Below, piece by piece: positions 7,994 to 16,333 of a DNA stretch of 27,013 nucleotides (position 1 is its first letter; every line of letters starts with the position of its first letter). The position numbers were made by a program, and so were the translations under genes. Origin of the DNA: Alteromonas_F sp964429915 (GTDB taxonomy: Bacteria; Pseudomonadota; Gammaproteobacteria; Enterobacterales; Alteromonadaceae). The stretch lies in NCBI GenBank assembly GCA_964429915.1, contig CAYSDZ010000037.1, positions 1 through 27,013 on the forward strand, written 5' to 3'. The notes under the pieces are model-generated. The model was not told where the DNA came from and searched no databases. It saw nothing but the letters and a program-made list of their open reading frames with translations.

Positions 7994-8748
7994 ATCGCCA
8001 ACGCTTTAATAATGGCGATTGCCTTTTGAGTTAGGCCGATATTTTTTTCTGAGCCCTTGATCGCTTTTTGAGTGTCACCCGCAAGTTTTGCAACGTCATC
8101 TGCCAATTGATTCATGGTATGTGTTTCACTGGATAGTCGAGTTTTGACAGAGTTTAGGTTATTCGCGACTTGAGAATAAGCGTTACTAACTTCGTCGGCA
8201 GAGACTTTTACTCCTGTGTGACTGTTATCAGTTGATTGCATTGCTTTAGCCATAGATTCGTTAAGAATATCGATGGCTTCGCATAGACTATCCTGTTTTT
8301 TAGAAAGCGATGTTAGCTTGTTGTCTATTTCACTTGAATTATCTTTTGTTTTTGTCGCTAAATTTTTCACTTCGTTTGCCACTACCGCAAAGCCTTTGCC
8401 TGATTCACCCGCTCTCGCAGCTTCAATCGTGGCATTTAGCGCTAACAAGTTAATTTGTTCAGAAGCGGATGCCGCATTGTTTATCTCAGCGTTTAAAGCA
8501 GTAATCAACGAACACATCCCATCAAAGGATGCGATCATATTATTTAGTTTATCTTCACTTGTCTCGGCTGCTTGAGTTAACTCTCCGTTTGTTATGGCAG
8601 CATGCTTGGCAGTATTTGCAACCTCTTCAACAAATAATAGTCGTGTTTTGGAAGCTGAATTTACCCCTTGGGCGTTTTTATTTACCGTTTTGACCAGCGA
8701 CTCTAAATCGTTTAGTTGGTTTCTGTAAGCGTTTAACAGGCTTTTTCT
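7984..8748 (-). pseudogene. Chemoreceptor (MCP) signalling domain, out of frame with its NrtS-like N-terminus
   Basis: The minus-strand frame is open from just after a TAG at 8749-8751 down to the TGA at 7984-7986. It encodes a methyl-accepting chemotaxis signalling domain. The hairpin-tip consensus is plain: EQINLLALNATIEAARAGES, then GKGFAVVANEVKNLA. This region contacts CheA/CheW. Upstream (8539-8748) the frame reads a coiled-coil-like sequence (SLLNAYRNQLNDLESLVKTV ...) that belongs to the same protein. No ATG, GTG or TTG occurs between the TAG and the ATG at 8538, and starting there would cut the domain. The natural start is in the NrtS-like frame (8733-9017), and a -1 shift at the A5 run (8742-8746) would join the two into 344 residues. 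It could be a sequencing error, a decayed gene or programmed frameshifting. Confidence 0.75.
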
Positions 8749-9017
8749 CTATCAATCTCTTTTTGTAAATTGGTCATAGATGAAGATTGCTGTAAAGCAC
8801 TCATTGCGCCTGAAAAAGAAGAGACTAAATAAGGCACTAAATAGGTAAGTAGTAAACTGCGCCACTCAATCGATGAATCGCCGAAAAGCGCCTCCCATTG
8901 GTTGATTAGGTTTAAAATTGTGCCAACGATGATCGCGGTTTTTATAGAGCGTATAACCAGTTTGGTCGCGAATGCAAACTGGAAAAAGCGAGGAGGGGCT
9001 TCGGTTTCGATAGTCAT
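8733..9017 (-). CDS. NrtS-like nitrate/nitrite transporter module (N-terminal part of a split chemoreceptor)
   Basis: A 94-residue reading frame with two membrane helices. The stretch KTAIIVGTILNLINQWEALF and then LLLTYLVPYLVSSFSGAMSAL match the small NrtS nitrate/nitrite transporter family as I know it (VGtiL-x-lINq ... LLTYLVPYxVS). After the helices it continues as a charged, coil-like segment (SSMTNLQKEIDREK) and ends at a TAA a few codons into the zone where the chemoreceptor frame becomes open. On its own it is about as long as stand-alone NrtS proteins; joined to the next frame by a -1 shift it would be the membrane part of a chemoreceptor without a periplasmic sensor domain. ATG at 9017; no strong Shine-Dalgarno is seen upstream. 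Confidence 0.7.
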   Translation of the reverse strand: MTIETEAPPRFFQFAFATKLVIRSIKTAIIVGTILNLINQWEALFGDSSIEWRSLLLTYLVPYLVSSFSGAMSALQQSSSMTNLQKEIDREKAC

Positions 9018-9139
9018 ATTTGTTAGATAAATAAACGAAAATACAGAAAGAAAGTTTATAAGTGTAGACTACCGTGTTCATTACAAACAGGCACAGTTAC
9101 TCATGTAGGTTTTGCCCTTTGTCGCTAAGTAAGAATGCT

Positions 9140-9382
9140 ATGCGCTTAAAGGGGGTAAAGCGATCAACCTGTTTGTTAGATATTTTCCGCGCTTGTCGGT
9201 TGATATTGATCCGCTCCATCCCGCCAGCCACGATAGGCCGATGGCCGAATTGGGCTTTGCTTGAGCTTAAATATGTAAGTGATCTTCTAGCAATTCAATG
9301 GAAACAGGTTAATCTGGTAAAAATGCCAGAGGATAAACATAAGCTAGCGTTAGAAAAGCTAAAAGAAGTACTGGGTGTTTGA
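9140..9382 (+). CDS. Possible small protein, unrecognised
   Basis: I do not recognise this ORF. The frame is open from a GTG at 9074; the first ATG is at 9140, giving 80 residues. The last 50 residues (RWPNWALLELKYVSDLLAIQ, then KMPEDKHKLALEKLKEVLGV) look like a genuine amphipathic-helical protein, whereas the first part is Arg/Cys-rich and less convincing. No good Shine-Dalgarno precedes either start. It could be the 3' remnant of a longer gene or a small conserved unknown. It is transcribed in the same direction as prfC, 164 bp upstream of it, and divergently from the NrtS-like gene. Confidence 0.35.
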   Translation: MRLKGVKRSTCLLDIFRACRLILIRSIPPATIGRWPNWALLELKYVSDLLAIQWKQVNLVKMPEDKHKLALEKLKEVLGV

Positions 9383-9411
9383 TTTATAACGCGTAATCAT
9401 TTTGCTAGAAT
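9383..9411 (+). promoter_or_regulatory. Possible promoter upstream of prfC
   Basis: A TGCTAGAAT (9403-9411) extended -10 with a TTTATA hexamer (9383-9388, four of six matches to TTGACA) at 17-bp spacing. It would give a leader of about 130 nt before the prfC ATG at 9547. Pattern match only. Confidence 0.35.
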
Positions 9412-9546
9412 AACGCTCAAATTTTTCAAGGCTTTGATGGGAGGTTTTGCTGGCTTTAGGGCGTGGCAAACTGCTCGGAAATCAGGGCTTCGAGTTAACT
9501 TTATTTTTTGTACAACTTTTTTTGTGCAAAATGGGAATTTAGATAC

Positions 9547-11133
9547 ATGGCTGAAGCCAAATTTATCAATGAAATCAACAAGCGAAGGACCTTTGCTATC
9601 ATCTCGCACCCCGATGCTGGTAAAACAACAATTACTGAAAAGGTGCTTTTGTTTGGCAATGCATTACAAACGGCGGGTACGGTTAAAGGTAAAAAATCTG
9701 GACAGCATGCGAAGTCCGACTGGATGGAAATGGAAAAAGAACGGGGTATTTCAGTCACCACCTCGGTAATGCAGTTCCCGTACGGCGAAAATTTAGTGAA
9801 TTTGCTTGATACCCCTGGTCACGAAGACTTCTCAGAGGATACGTACAGAACGCTAACAGCAGTCGACTCGTGTTTGATGGTGATAGATGCAGCAAAAGGG
9901 GTAGAAGATCGCACTCGCAAGCTTATGGAAGTCACGCGTTTAAGAGATACACCCATCATCACTTTTATGAACAAGCTCGATAGAGATATTCGTGACCCAC
10001 TTGAATTACTTGATGAAGTTGAAACCGAATTGGACATTTTATGTGCACCTATCACTTGGCCTATCGCGTGTGGAAAGCTATTCAAAGGGGTTTACCACAT
10101 TCATCGTGACGAGACGATCCTGTATCAAACCGGGATGGGGCATACCATTCAAGAAAAGCAGATCATTAAAGGCTTAGATAATCCTGAACTCGACGAGAAA
10201 ATTGGTAGCGATTTGGCGCAACAGCTTCGAGATGAACTAGAGCTAGTTACGGGGGCATCGAATGAATTTGATCACGACCTGTTTATAGAAGGGCAATTAA
10301 CCCCCGTCTTTTTTGGTACTGCACTAGGTAATTTTGGTGTAGATCACATGCTAGATGGACTTACTGAGTGGTCTCCGAAACCATTAGGTCGAGTTACGGA
10401 TAAAGGTGAAGTAGAAGCGCAAAGCAAGGGTTTCAGTGGTTTTGTGTTTAAAATTCAAGCGAATATGGACCCAAAACATAGAGATAGAATTGCGTTTTGT
10501 CGTGTAGTTTCAGGTAAATACGAAAAAGGTATGAAAATGAGGCATACCCGAATAGGTAAAGATATTCGTATTTCTGATGCCTTAACCTTTCTTGCTGGCG
10601 ACAGAGCCTTACTCGAAGAAGCTTATGCGGGCGATATCATCGGTTTACACAACCATGGTTCAATTCGTATCGGCGACACATTTACCTCAGGAGAGGATTA
10701 TCGTTTTACTGGTATTCCTAATTTTGCGCCAGAATTATTCAAACGCATTCGTTTAAAAGATCCCCTCAAGCAGAAACAGTTACAAAAAGGGCTGATCCAA
10801 CTTTCTGAGGAAGGGGCCGTTCAGGTATTTCGCCCATTAGCAAATAACGACTTGATCGTGGGAGCAGTCGGCGTACTTCAGTTTGACGTTGTCGTGGCAA
10901 GATTAAAGTCTGAATATAACGTTGAAGCGATATACGAACACATTAATGTGAGTACCGCGCGTTGGGTTTATGGGGATGAAAGAAAAGTTGACGAATTTCG
11001 TCGCAAGGCCGAACAGAACCTCGCGCTAGATGGCGGCAATAACCTCACGTACATTGCGCCTACCATGGTGAACTTACAGCTTTCCCAAGAGCGTTACCCC
11101 GACATACAGTTCGCAATGACTCGCGAACATTAA
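9547..11133 (+). CDS. prfC: Peptide chain release factor 3 (RF3)
   Basis: Translational GTPase that removes RF1/RF2 from the ribosome after termination. GTPase motifs: G1 SHPDAGKT (residues 20-27), the switch region with MEMEKERGISVTTSVMQF, G3 DTPGHEDFSEDTYRTL and G4 NKLDRD. The RF3-specific body and C-terminal domain follow (GVLQFDVVVARLKSEYNVEA). The start is the ATG at 9547, giving MAEAKFINEINKRRTFAIIS and 528 residues, against 529 in E. coli; the in-frame ATG at 9508 would add 13 non-family residues. Shine-Dalgarno is weak (GGGA about 12 nt upstream). argS follows 11 bp after the stop. Confidence 0.96.
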   Translation: MAEAKFINEINKRRTFAIISHPDAGKTTITEKVLLFGNALQTAGTVKGKKSGQHAKSDWMEMEKERGISVTTSVMQFPYGENLVNLLDTPGHEDFSEDTYRTLTAVDSCLMVIDAAKGVEDRTRKLMEVTRLRDTPIITFMNKLDRDIRDPLELLDEVETELDILCAPITWPIACGKLFKGVYHIHRDETILYQTGMGHTIQEKQIIKGLDNPELDEKIGSDLAQQLRDELELVTGASNEFDHDLFIEGQLTPVFFGTALGNFGVDHMLDGLTEWSPKPLGRVTDKGEVEAQSKGFSGFVFKIQANMDPKHRDRIAFCRVVSGKYEKGMKMRHTRIGKDIRISDALTFLAGDRALLEEAYAGDIIGLHNHGSIRIGDTFTSGEDYRFTGIPNFAPELFKRIRLKDPLKQKQLQKGLIQLSEEGAVQVFRPLANNDLIVGAVGVLQFDVVVARLKSEYNVEAIYEHINVSTARWVYGDERKVDEFRRKAEQNLALDGGNNLTYIAPTMVNLQLSQERYPDIQFAMTREH

Positions 11134-11144
11134 AAGGATAATTT

Positions 11145-12878
11145 ATGAATATTCAAACACTTTTGGTAGCGCGCTTTACCCAAGCGTTGTTGGATTTGGG
11201 TATCGAAAACCCCATTGTTCCTGTCGCAAAAAGCACGCGAGCTGGGTTTGGAGATTATCAATTTAATGGCGCGATGGCTTTAGCGAAAACCATGAAAAAG
11301 CCACCACGAGAGCTTGCTCAAACCATTGTTGATGCGGTGAAGCTTGATGATATTACCGATAAGCTTGAAATAGCAGGTCCGGGCTTTATCAATATTCATT
11401 TAGATAACCAGTTTATTGCTAAGCAAGCGGTCGCCGCTGCTGAAAGCGATAGACTCAATATTGAAAAACAGCACTCACAAAAAATCGTAGTCGATTACTC
11501 TTCTCCTAATTTGGCGAAAGAAATGCACGTTGGTCATTTGCGAAGCACGATCATTGGTGATGCAGTTGCTAAAATTTTAGAGTTTTTTGGTCACAAAGTG
11601 ATTCGTCAAAATCATATGGGCGACTGGGGTACACAGTTTGGCATGCTATTGGCGCATTTAAGTGATTCTTTATCTGCTGATACGATCGCTGAACAAGCGC
11701 TGAGCGATTTGGAAGACTTTTATCGAGCAGCCAAAGTGCGTTTCGATAACGAAGATAACTTTGCAGAGCGTGCACGCGAGTTCGTTGTGAAGTTGCAGCA
11801 AGGTGACAAGCAGTGTGAGAGATTATGGAAGCAGTTTATTGATGTTTCTATACAGCATTCGGAAGACGTGTATGCGCACTTGAAGGTTTCTTTGTCACGT
11901 AGCGATATCATGGGTGAAAGTGCATACAATACAGATCTACCTTTGGTGGTCAGGGATTTAAAACAAAAAGGTATCGCTGTCGAGGATCAAGGGGCTCAGG
12001 TCGTTTTTCTCTCTGAATTAGCTGACAAAGAGGGGAATCCAGCGGTTTATATTATTCAGAAATCAGGAGGCGGGTATTTGTATGCTACTACTGATCTGGC
12101 AGCCATAAGGTATCGCTGCGGTAAATTGGATGCCAAACGCACGCTTATTTTTACCGATGCGCGTCAATCCCTTCATTTTAAACAAACAGAGATTGTTGCG
12201 CGCAAAGCAAACTATCTGTTACCAGAGCAAAGCTATGAGCACTGTCCTTTTGGCATGATGCTAGGCAAAGACGGGAAACCTTTTAAAACGCGAACCGGTG
12301 GAACGGTTAAGCTGTCTGATTTACTCGATGAAGCAGTGGTACGTGCCAAAGATTTAATTAAACAGCGTCAATCTGACATGTCTGACGAAGAGTGTATAGA
12401 CATTGCTCAAAAAATAGGGATAGGCGCAATTAAATATGCCGACCTTAGCAAGCACAGAACAACGGATTATGTGTTTGATTGGGATACCATGTTGGCCTTC
12501 GAGGGCAATACCGCTCCCTATTTACAGTATGCATATACACGCGTAAACAGCGTACTGCAAAAGGCTAAATATGATAGGAAAAAAATCACTACCAATTTAA
12601 CTCTTACGCACGAAAAAGAAAGAGCTTTGGTGGTGTTATTACTTCAATTTAGTGAAGTGCTTGAAGTCGTGTCACGCGAGGCCACACCTCACTTACTGTG
12701 CACTTACCTCTACGATGTCGCCAGTGCCTTGATGTCTTTTTATGAAGCATGTCCTATTTTAAAAGAAGATGTCGAGCAAGACGTAAAGGACAGCAGATTG
12801 TTGATAATGGAGCTTGTTGCACGCACTCTATCAACAGGGCTTGAACTACTTGGTATTGGGACGTTAGATAAAATGTAA
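11145..12878 (+). CDS. argS: Arginyl-tRNA synthetase
   Basis: Class I aminoacyl-tRNA synthetase that charges tRNA-Arg. The 577 residues match the usual length. Visible parts: the N-terminal Add1-like domain; the catalytic site SSPNLAKEMHVGHLRSTIIG with the HIGH-type motif HVGH (128-131); MGDWGTQFGMLLAHL; the KMSK-region substitute FKTRTGGTVKLSDLLDEA, as common in ArgS; and the DALR anticodon-binding domain at the end (ATPHLLCTYLYDVASALMSF). An AAGGA ribosome-binding site precedes the ATG. It follows prfC closely, so co-transcription is likely. Its stop lies 2 bp from the stop of the convergent histidine kinase, with no terminator visible between them. Confidence 0.97.
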   Translation: MNIQTLLVARFTQALLDLGIENPIVPVAKSTRAGFGDYQFNGAMALAKTMKKPPRELAQTIVDAVKLDDITDKLEIAGPGFINIHLDNQFIAKQAVAAAESDRLNIEKQHSQKIVVDYSSPNLAKEMHVGHLRSTIIGDAVAKILEFFGHKVIRQNHMGDWGTQFGMLLAHLSDSLSADTIAEQALSDLEDFYRAAKVRFDNEDNFAERAREFVVKLQQGDKQCERLWKQFIDVSIQHSEDVYAHLKVSLSRSDIMGESAYNTDLPLVVRDLKQKGIAVEDQGAQVVFLSELADKEGNPAVYIIQKSGGGYLYATTDLAAIRYRCGKLDAKRTLIFTDARQSLHFKQTEIVARKANYLLPEQSYEHCPFGMMLGKDGKPFKTRTGGTVKLSDLLDEAVVRAKDLIKQRQSDMSDEECIDIAQKIGIGAIKYADLSKHRTTDYVFDWDTMLAFEGNTAPYLQYAYTRVNSVLQKAKYDRKKITTNLTLTHEKERALVVLLLQFSEVLEVVSREATPHLLCTYLYDVASALMSFYEACPILKEDVEQDVKDSRLLIMELVARTLSTGLELLGIGTLDKM

Positions 12879-12880
12879 TT

Positions 12881-14368
12881 TTACGTGCTAGCATGAGGAA
12901 GTAAAAAACTAAAAGTGGTGCCAACACCACATTGGCTTTTTACTTCTAAATCTGAATTGAGTAACTTTACCAATTTTTGACTGATCGCCAATCCCAAACC
13001 AACATTCTTTCCACTCTGCTTTCTGACGTTGCTCGCTTGAAAACGCGGAGTGAAAATACACGTCAGCTCATTTTCAGCGATGCCAATACCGGTGTCTTCT
13101 ACACCTACATTTAATCCGTCTTTTGTTTCGTGTACGAACAAGGTTATCTTGCCGCCAGGCTTGGTATGACGAATTGCGTTATCGAGCAAATTACTGAGTA
13201 TTCTTTCGAGCTTACCTAGATCAGTATTTACATAGCCTTCAATATGAGCTGGCTCAAGACTAAGTGTAATATTTTTTTCCTGAGCATCTAACGAAAACTT
13301 ACTTACGATATCAAATAAAAACTCACCGATGGCACACATTTCTTTTTCTAAGGTGACCTGCCCCCCCTCCAGATAAGCCAATTCAAAGATTTGATCTATC
13401 AATAGCTTTAAATTGTTCATGTTACGCATGCAAATACTGATAAAGCGTTTTTGATCCTCGCCTGAAAGCGTGTCTCCTTGAAGGTATAAGGTTTCTATAT
13501 AGCCCTTCATACTGGCAAGTGGCGTGCGTAAATCGTGTGAAATATCCGCAAGCATTTCTTTGCGTTGCTCGTTGATACGCTCTAATTCATGAAATTGTTG
13601 GTCAACATGTTGATACAGTTCACTAAATGCACAGCCTAGGCGATCTATTTCGCTATTTGAACCAACGCACCATGTTTGTGACAAGTTTTTAGCATTTTCT
13701 AATTTGTATCCTGCTTTACGGAATGTATCAACATCGTGACTTAAGCGGCGTAGTGGGGAAGTGATTAGCTTAAACAAAACAAGAAGAACAACAAAAATAG
13801 CTATCAGTCCTGCACCGATAAACAGAAAAAATTCACGTAAACTTTGACTGTTCTTCAATTCTGCAATAATAGAATCATAAGTTTGGCTACCAATAATAAC
13901 CAGAAGGTAACCTTGTAATTGAGAAGCACTGTATACGGGGGCTGCTGAGAAGATTTTTTGTTTTTCTTGGTCTTGAGGGTCATCGACAAATATAGGAAAA
14001 GCCTCGCTTTTGGCAATATATTTATTAATGGGATCAAGGTGAATTTTTTCGCGTTCCAACACTTCAGTATCAGTGCTTGAATGCGTAATAATACGACCAT
14101 CAACTCCAAGGTAATAAAATTCGAACCTCGGCCCCAGTAGCATGAGCATATGAAATAAGTTTTCCAAGGCGCTATGGTCGTAAACGCCATCTTTCAAGAG
14201 CGGATTGTCAGCAACAAGATGATCGGCAAGGTCTTTATGAAGCAGTTGTTCAGCTTCAAATCGAGTTTGTCTTTGTAAATACGAGCTACCAGAGAAAAAT
14301 AAAGCAAGGATTAACATAAACACGCCCACAACAATGAGCGTAATCCGTTGATAAAAACACAGTTTCAC
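12881..14368 (-). CDS. Sensor histidine kinase (HAMP, HisKA, HATPase)
   Basis: Inner-membrane two-component sensor of 495 residues. In order: transmembrane helix 1 (about 7-28); a periplasmic sensing region of about 150 residues with no domain I recognise; transmembrane helix 2 (about 179-201); HAMP linker; HisKA with phospho-acceptor His278 (ADISHDLRTPLAS); and HATPase_c with N box NLLDNAIRHT (Asn397), G1 DTGIG (425-429) and G2 GLGLA (457 on). Start: the frame is open from a TTG at 14410, but the GTG at 14368 overlaps the regulator's TGA by 4 bp (GTGA) and gives a normal short cytoplasmic N-terminus, so I chose it. It is co-transcribed with the response regulator upstream. The stimulus is unknown. 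Confidence 0.93.
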   Translation of the reverse strand: MKLCFYQRITLIVVGVFMLILALFFSGSSYLQRQTRFEAEQLLHKDLADHLVADNPLLKDGVYDHSALENLFHMLMLLGPRFEFYYLGVDGRIITHSSTDTEVLEREKIHLDPINKYIAKSEAFPIFVDDPQDQEKQKIFSAAPVYSASQLQGYLLVIIGSQTYDSIIAELKNSQSLREFFLFIGAGLIAIFVVLLVLFKLITSPLRRLSHDVDTFRKAGYKLENAKNLSQTWCVGSNSEIDRLGCAFSELYQHVDQQFHELERINEQRKEMLADISHDLRTPLASMKGYIETLYLQGDTLSGEDQKRFISICMRNMNNLKLLIDQIFELAYLEGGQVTLEKEMCAIGEFLFDIVSKFSLDAQEKNITLSLEPAHIEGYVNTDLGKLERILSNLLDNAIRHTKPGGKITLFVHETKDGLNVGVEDTGIGIAENELTCIFTPRFQASNVRKQSGKNVGLGLAISQKLVKLLNSDLEVKSQCGVGTTFSFLLPHAST

Positions 14369-15084
14369 TTCTGTAAGCCGCTTGGGTTCAGCTTGTATCC
14401 AACGCCCCAAACTGTCTCTATAATTTTGGGTGAAGTTGCATCTTTTTCGACCTTAGCTCGAAGTCGATTAATATGGGAATTAACCGTATGTTCATATCCG
14501 CTGTGATGGTATCCCCATACTTTTTCGAGTAATTGGGTGCGGCTGAAGACTTGATTAGGGTGTTTTGCTAAATAATGGACCAAATCGTACTCTGTTGACG
14601 TCAAATCGAGTACTTGTTTATCAATAGAAATGGTGTGATGAGTGGGGTTAACCTCTAACGACCCTACCTTAATTACCTTGTCGGGTGATTCAAGCGAGAC
14701 TTGATTTTGCCTATATACTTCCAGCCTGCGAAGATGAGATCTCACTCTAGCCTGCAATTCACGCACACTGAAAGGCTTTGTCATGTAGTCATCAGCACCT
14801 AACTCCAAGCCTAACACGCGGTCAGTTTCTGAGTTTTTCGACGTTAGCATGAGAATAGCTTGCTCAGGTTTGGAATAGCGAATAGACCTGCATATATCGA
14901 GGCCGCTTACTTCCGGTAACATAACGTCGAGCACTAACAAATCAAACGCATTTTCTTGAGCACACTGAAGTGCTTCTCTGCCGTTATGATGTAATACAGC
15001 GTCAATGCCTAGCTCAGACAAGTTAACGCGTATTAAATCTGCTATATCCGGATCATCCTCAACCACTAATACGCTATGGGTCAT
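14365..15084 (-). CDS. OmpR/PhoB-family response regulator
   Basis: DNA-binding two-component regulator of 239 residues. The receiver domain has the acidic pair in VVEDDPD (10-11), phospho-acceptor Asp53 (LLVLDVMLPEVSGLDIC), Thr81 and Lys103 (MTKPFS). The C-terminal winged-helix domain ends with the typical LTSTEYDLVHYLAKHPNQVF, then WGYHHSGYEHTVNSHINRLR and VWGVGYKL. The start is the ATG at 15084, which has an excellent GGAGG (15093-15097) 8 nt upstream; a GTG at 15108 is in frame but adds residues not in the family. It is the partner of the kinase that starts within its stop codon, and the pair is probably one operon. Target genes cannot be deduced here. Confidence 0.95.
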   Translation of the reverse strand: MTHSVLVVEDDPDIADLIRVNLSELGIDAVLHHNGREALQCAQENAFDLLVLDVMLPEVSGLDICRSIRYSKPEQAILMLTSKNSETDRVLGLELGADDYMTKPFSVRELQARVRSHLRRLEVYRQNQVSLESPDKVIKVGSLEVNPTHHTISIDKQVLDLTSTEYDLVHYLAKHPNQVFSRTQLLEKVWGYHHSGYEHTVNSHINRLRAKVEKDATSPKIIETVWGVGYKLNPSGLQK

Positions 15085-15214
15085 CGTTAGCGCCTCCAAA
15101 TTATTCACCTCACCGTCTGTAAACTAAGACACCCTATTGTGCTTATTTCTTTCAATTATTAAAAAAATTTAATGAAACTTAGCTTGGCAAATATTTATCA
15201 CGGGAGTATCACTG

Positions 15215-15244
15215 AGAGATAGATGTTTAGTCACATCTATCTTT
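15215..15244. repeat. 12-bp inverted repeat between the TraB-family gene and the response regulator
   Basis: Nine perfect base pairs, GATAGATGT (15218-15226) / ACATCTATC (15233-15241), around a 6-nt centre, extendable to 12 with one G-T pair. There is no T run after the stem on either strand, so it is not a standard intrinsic terminator. It lies 14 bp past the TraB-family stop and about 130 bp upstream of the response-regulator start, so it may be an mRNA 3'-end stem or an operator. Confidence 0.6.
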
Positions 15245-15258
15245 GCCCATATCTTGGT

Positions 15259-16131
15259 TTAGTCGATTTGAGAAACGGCATATCCTGATTTTTTTAGTTG
15301 CTCGATAAGCCCGTCCTTGCCGGCTAAATGAAGAGCTCCCACTAACACCATCTCTGTTTTAGCGTCTTTCAGCATGACGTGTAATTTTTTCATCCACTTA
15401 TTATTGCGTTCAGACAAAATAAGAGCGTAAATTTCCGGATATCGTTGTGCCCATGCGGTAATCCCTACAGTTTCTAACTGTTGTAAATCACCACTGCGCC
15501 ATACGCTTTTAAGTGTCGTGATCGACGCGGGCAAATTTTCAATGTCATTGAGAGAGTACTGTATGTATTCATCACTATTTTGTTCACCCATTTTCGCTAA
15601 AAAAGCAAATTGTTCGCGAGGCTCTTCAAACCAAGAAATCGCTTTACCATCTCCGATTGCCAAGGTGTTGTAATACATATCCACTCCGGGGTGGGTCAGA
15701 CCGAGTTTACTTAGCTCTATGACTGAAAGCATGACGCCAGCGAGCCCCGGTTTTAAAAGCTTAAACGATTCATAAGGAACCTGACGAGATTGCAAGTGAG
15801 CTTGCAGCATAGAAAGCGTTTGTTTTGACAATGAGTCGGACAATGAACCACCATCAGTATAAGTTAACATAGCCACACTTTGCTGTTGAACTTCAGGCGT
15901 ATTCATTGCAGCAACATCGGTTTCAAATACTAAGGTGTCAGAGGCCTCGTAGGCCTGTTTAAATGCTGAGGGTAGGGGGTAGTCGCTTTTGTTTAGTAAA
16001 TGCATAGTGCCGGCTAAGTACATAACATTTTCGCCATTTTCTACTTTAAAAACAGGCGCAGCATAGCTAAGTGAAGAAAGCAGGCCAAACGCGATAACAG
16101 CGGCTCTTTTCATAACTGGGGGTATTAACAT
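15259..16131 (-). CDS. TraB/GumN family exported protein
   Basis: A 290-residue protein with a signal peptide (about 1-24, ending LSYAAP) and the TraB/GumN (Tiki-like) fold. The two hallmark motifs are GTMHLL near the N-terminus (41-46, His44) and VGALHLAGKDGL near the C-terminus (264-275, His268), joined by a helical middle region. Tiki relatives are metalloproteases that use GxxH and Glu residues; the bacterial members are mostly uncharacterised. Probably periplasmic. The ATG at 16131 is backed by AGGAAG 5 nt upstream; the ATG six codons later has no such site. It is divergent from yoaA across a 202-bp gap and is followed on the same strand by the two-component genes. Confidence 0.88.
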   Translation of the reverse strand: MLIPPVMKRAAVIAFGLLSSLSYAAPVFKVENGENVMYLAGTMHLLNKSDYPLPSAFKQAYEASDTLVFETDVAAMNTPEVQQQSVAMLTYTDGGSLSDSLSKQTLSMLQAHLQSRQVPYESFKLLKPGLAGVMLSVIELSKLGLTHPGVDMYYNTLAIGDGKAISWFEEPREQFAFLAKMGEQNSDEYIQYSLNDIENLPASITTLKSVWRSGDLQQLETVGITAWAQRYPEIYALILSERNNKWMKKLHVMLKDAKTEMVLVGALHLAGKDGLIEQLKKSGYAVSQID

Positions 16132-16333
16132 AAAACTTCCTAATCATTGATGTAAAGTGACACTTATACTATGCGCCACTCCAATGAGTTATCGTAACTG
16201 TACCGAAGGCGGTTTTGCTGACTGACATTAAAAACAGCAAACAGAAAATGGCATTTTAATGTTACTATATACCACGTTCATTTTGAGTATTAGCAATACG
16301 ACTATAACAGCAATAGTAAAAGTAAAAGTGTAG

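Noticed and set aside
8273..8575. 100-codon plus-strand ORF
   Set aside because: It is antisense to the MCP signalling domain, has no family features, and is explained by the codon pattern of the opposite strand.
8733..8751. Classic dnaX-type slippery heptamer (A AAA AAG) for the NrtS/MCP junction
   Set aside because: The zero frame reads GAA AAA GCC, so only single-tRNA slippage on A5 is possible. I see only a weak 4-bp downstream stem and no strong upstream Shine-Dalgarno stimulator, so a standard programmed site is not claimed.
9397..9609. 70-codon minus-strand ORF before prfC
   Set aside because: Low-complexity basic sequence antisense to the prfC leader and start; no ribosome-binding site or family.
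9434..9769. 111-codon plus-strand ORF upstream of and overlapping prfC
   Set aside because: More than half lies in another frame of prfC; the N-terminal part has no recognisable features.
16195..16260. Inverted repeat TTTGCTG/CAGCAAA in the TraB-yoaA divergent gap as an operator
   Set aside because: Only 7 bp with a spacer of over 20 bp in AT-rich DNA; easily chance.
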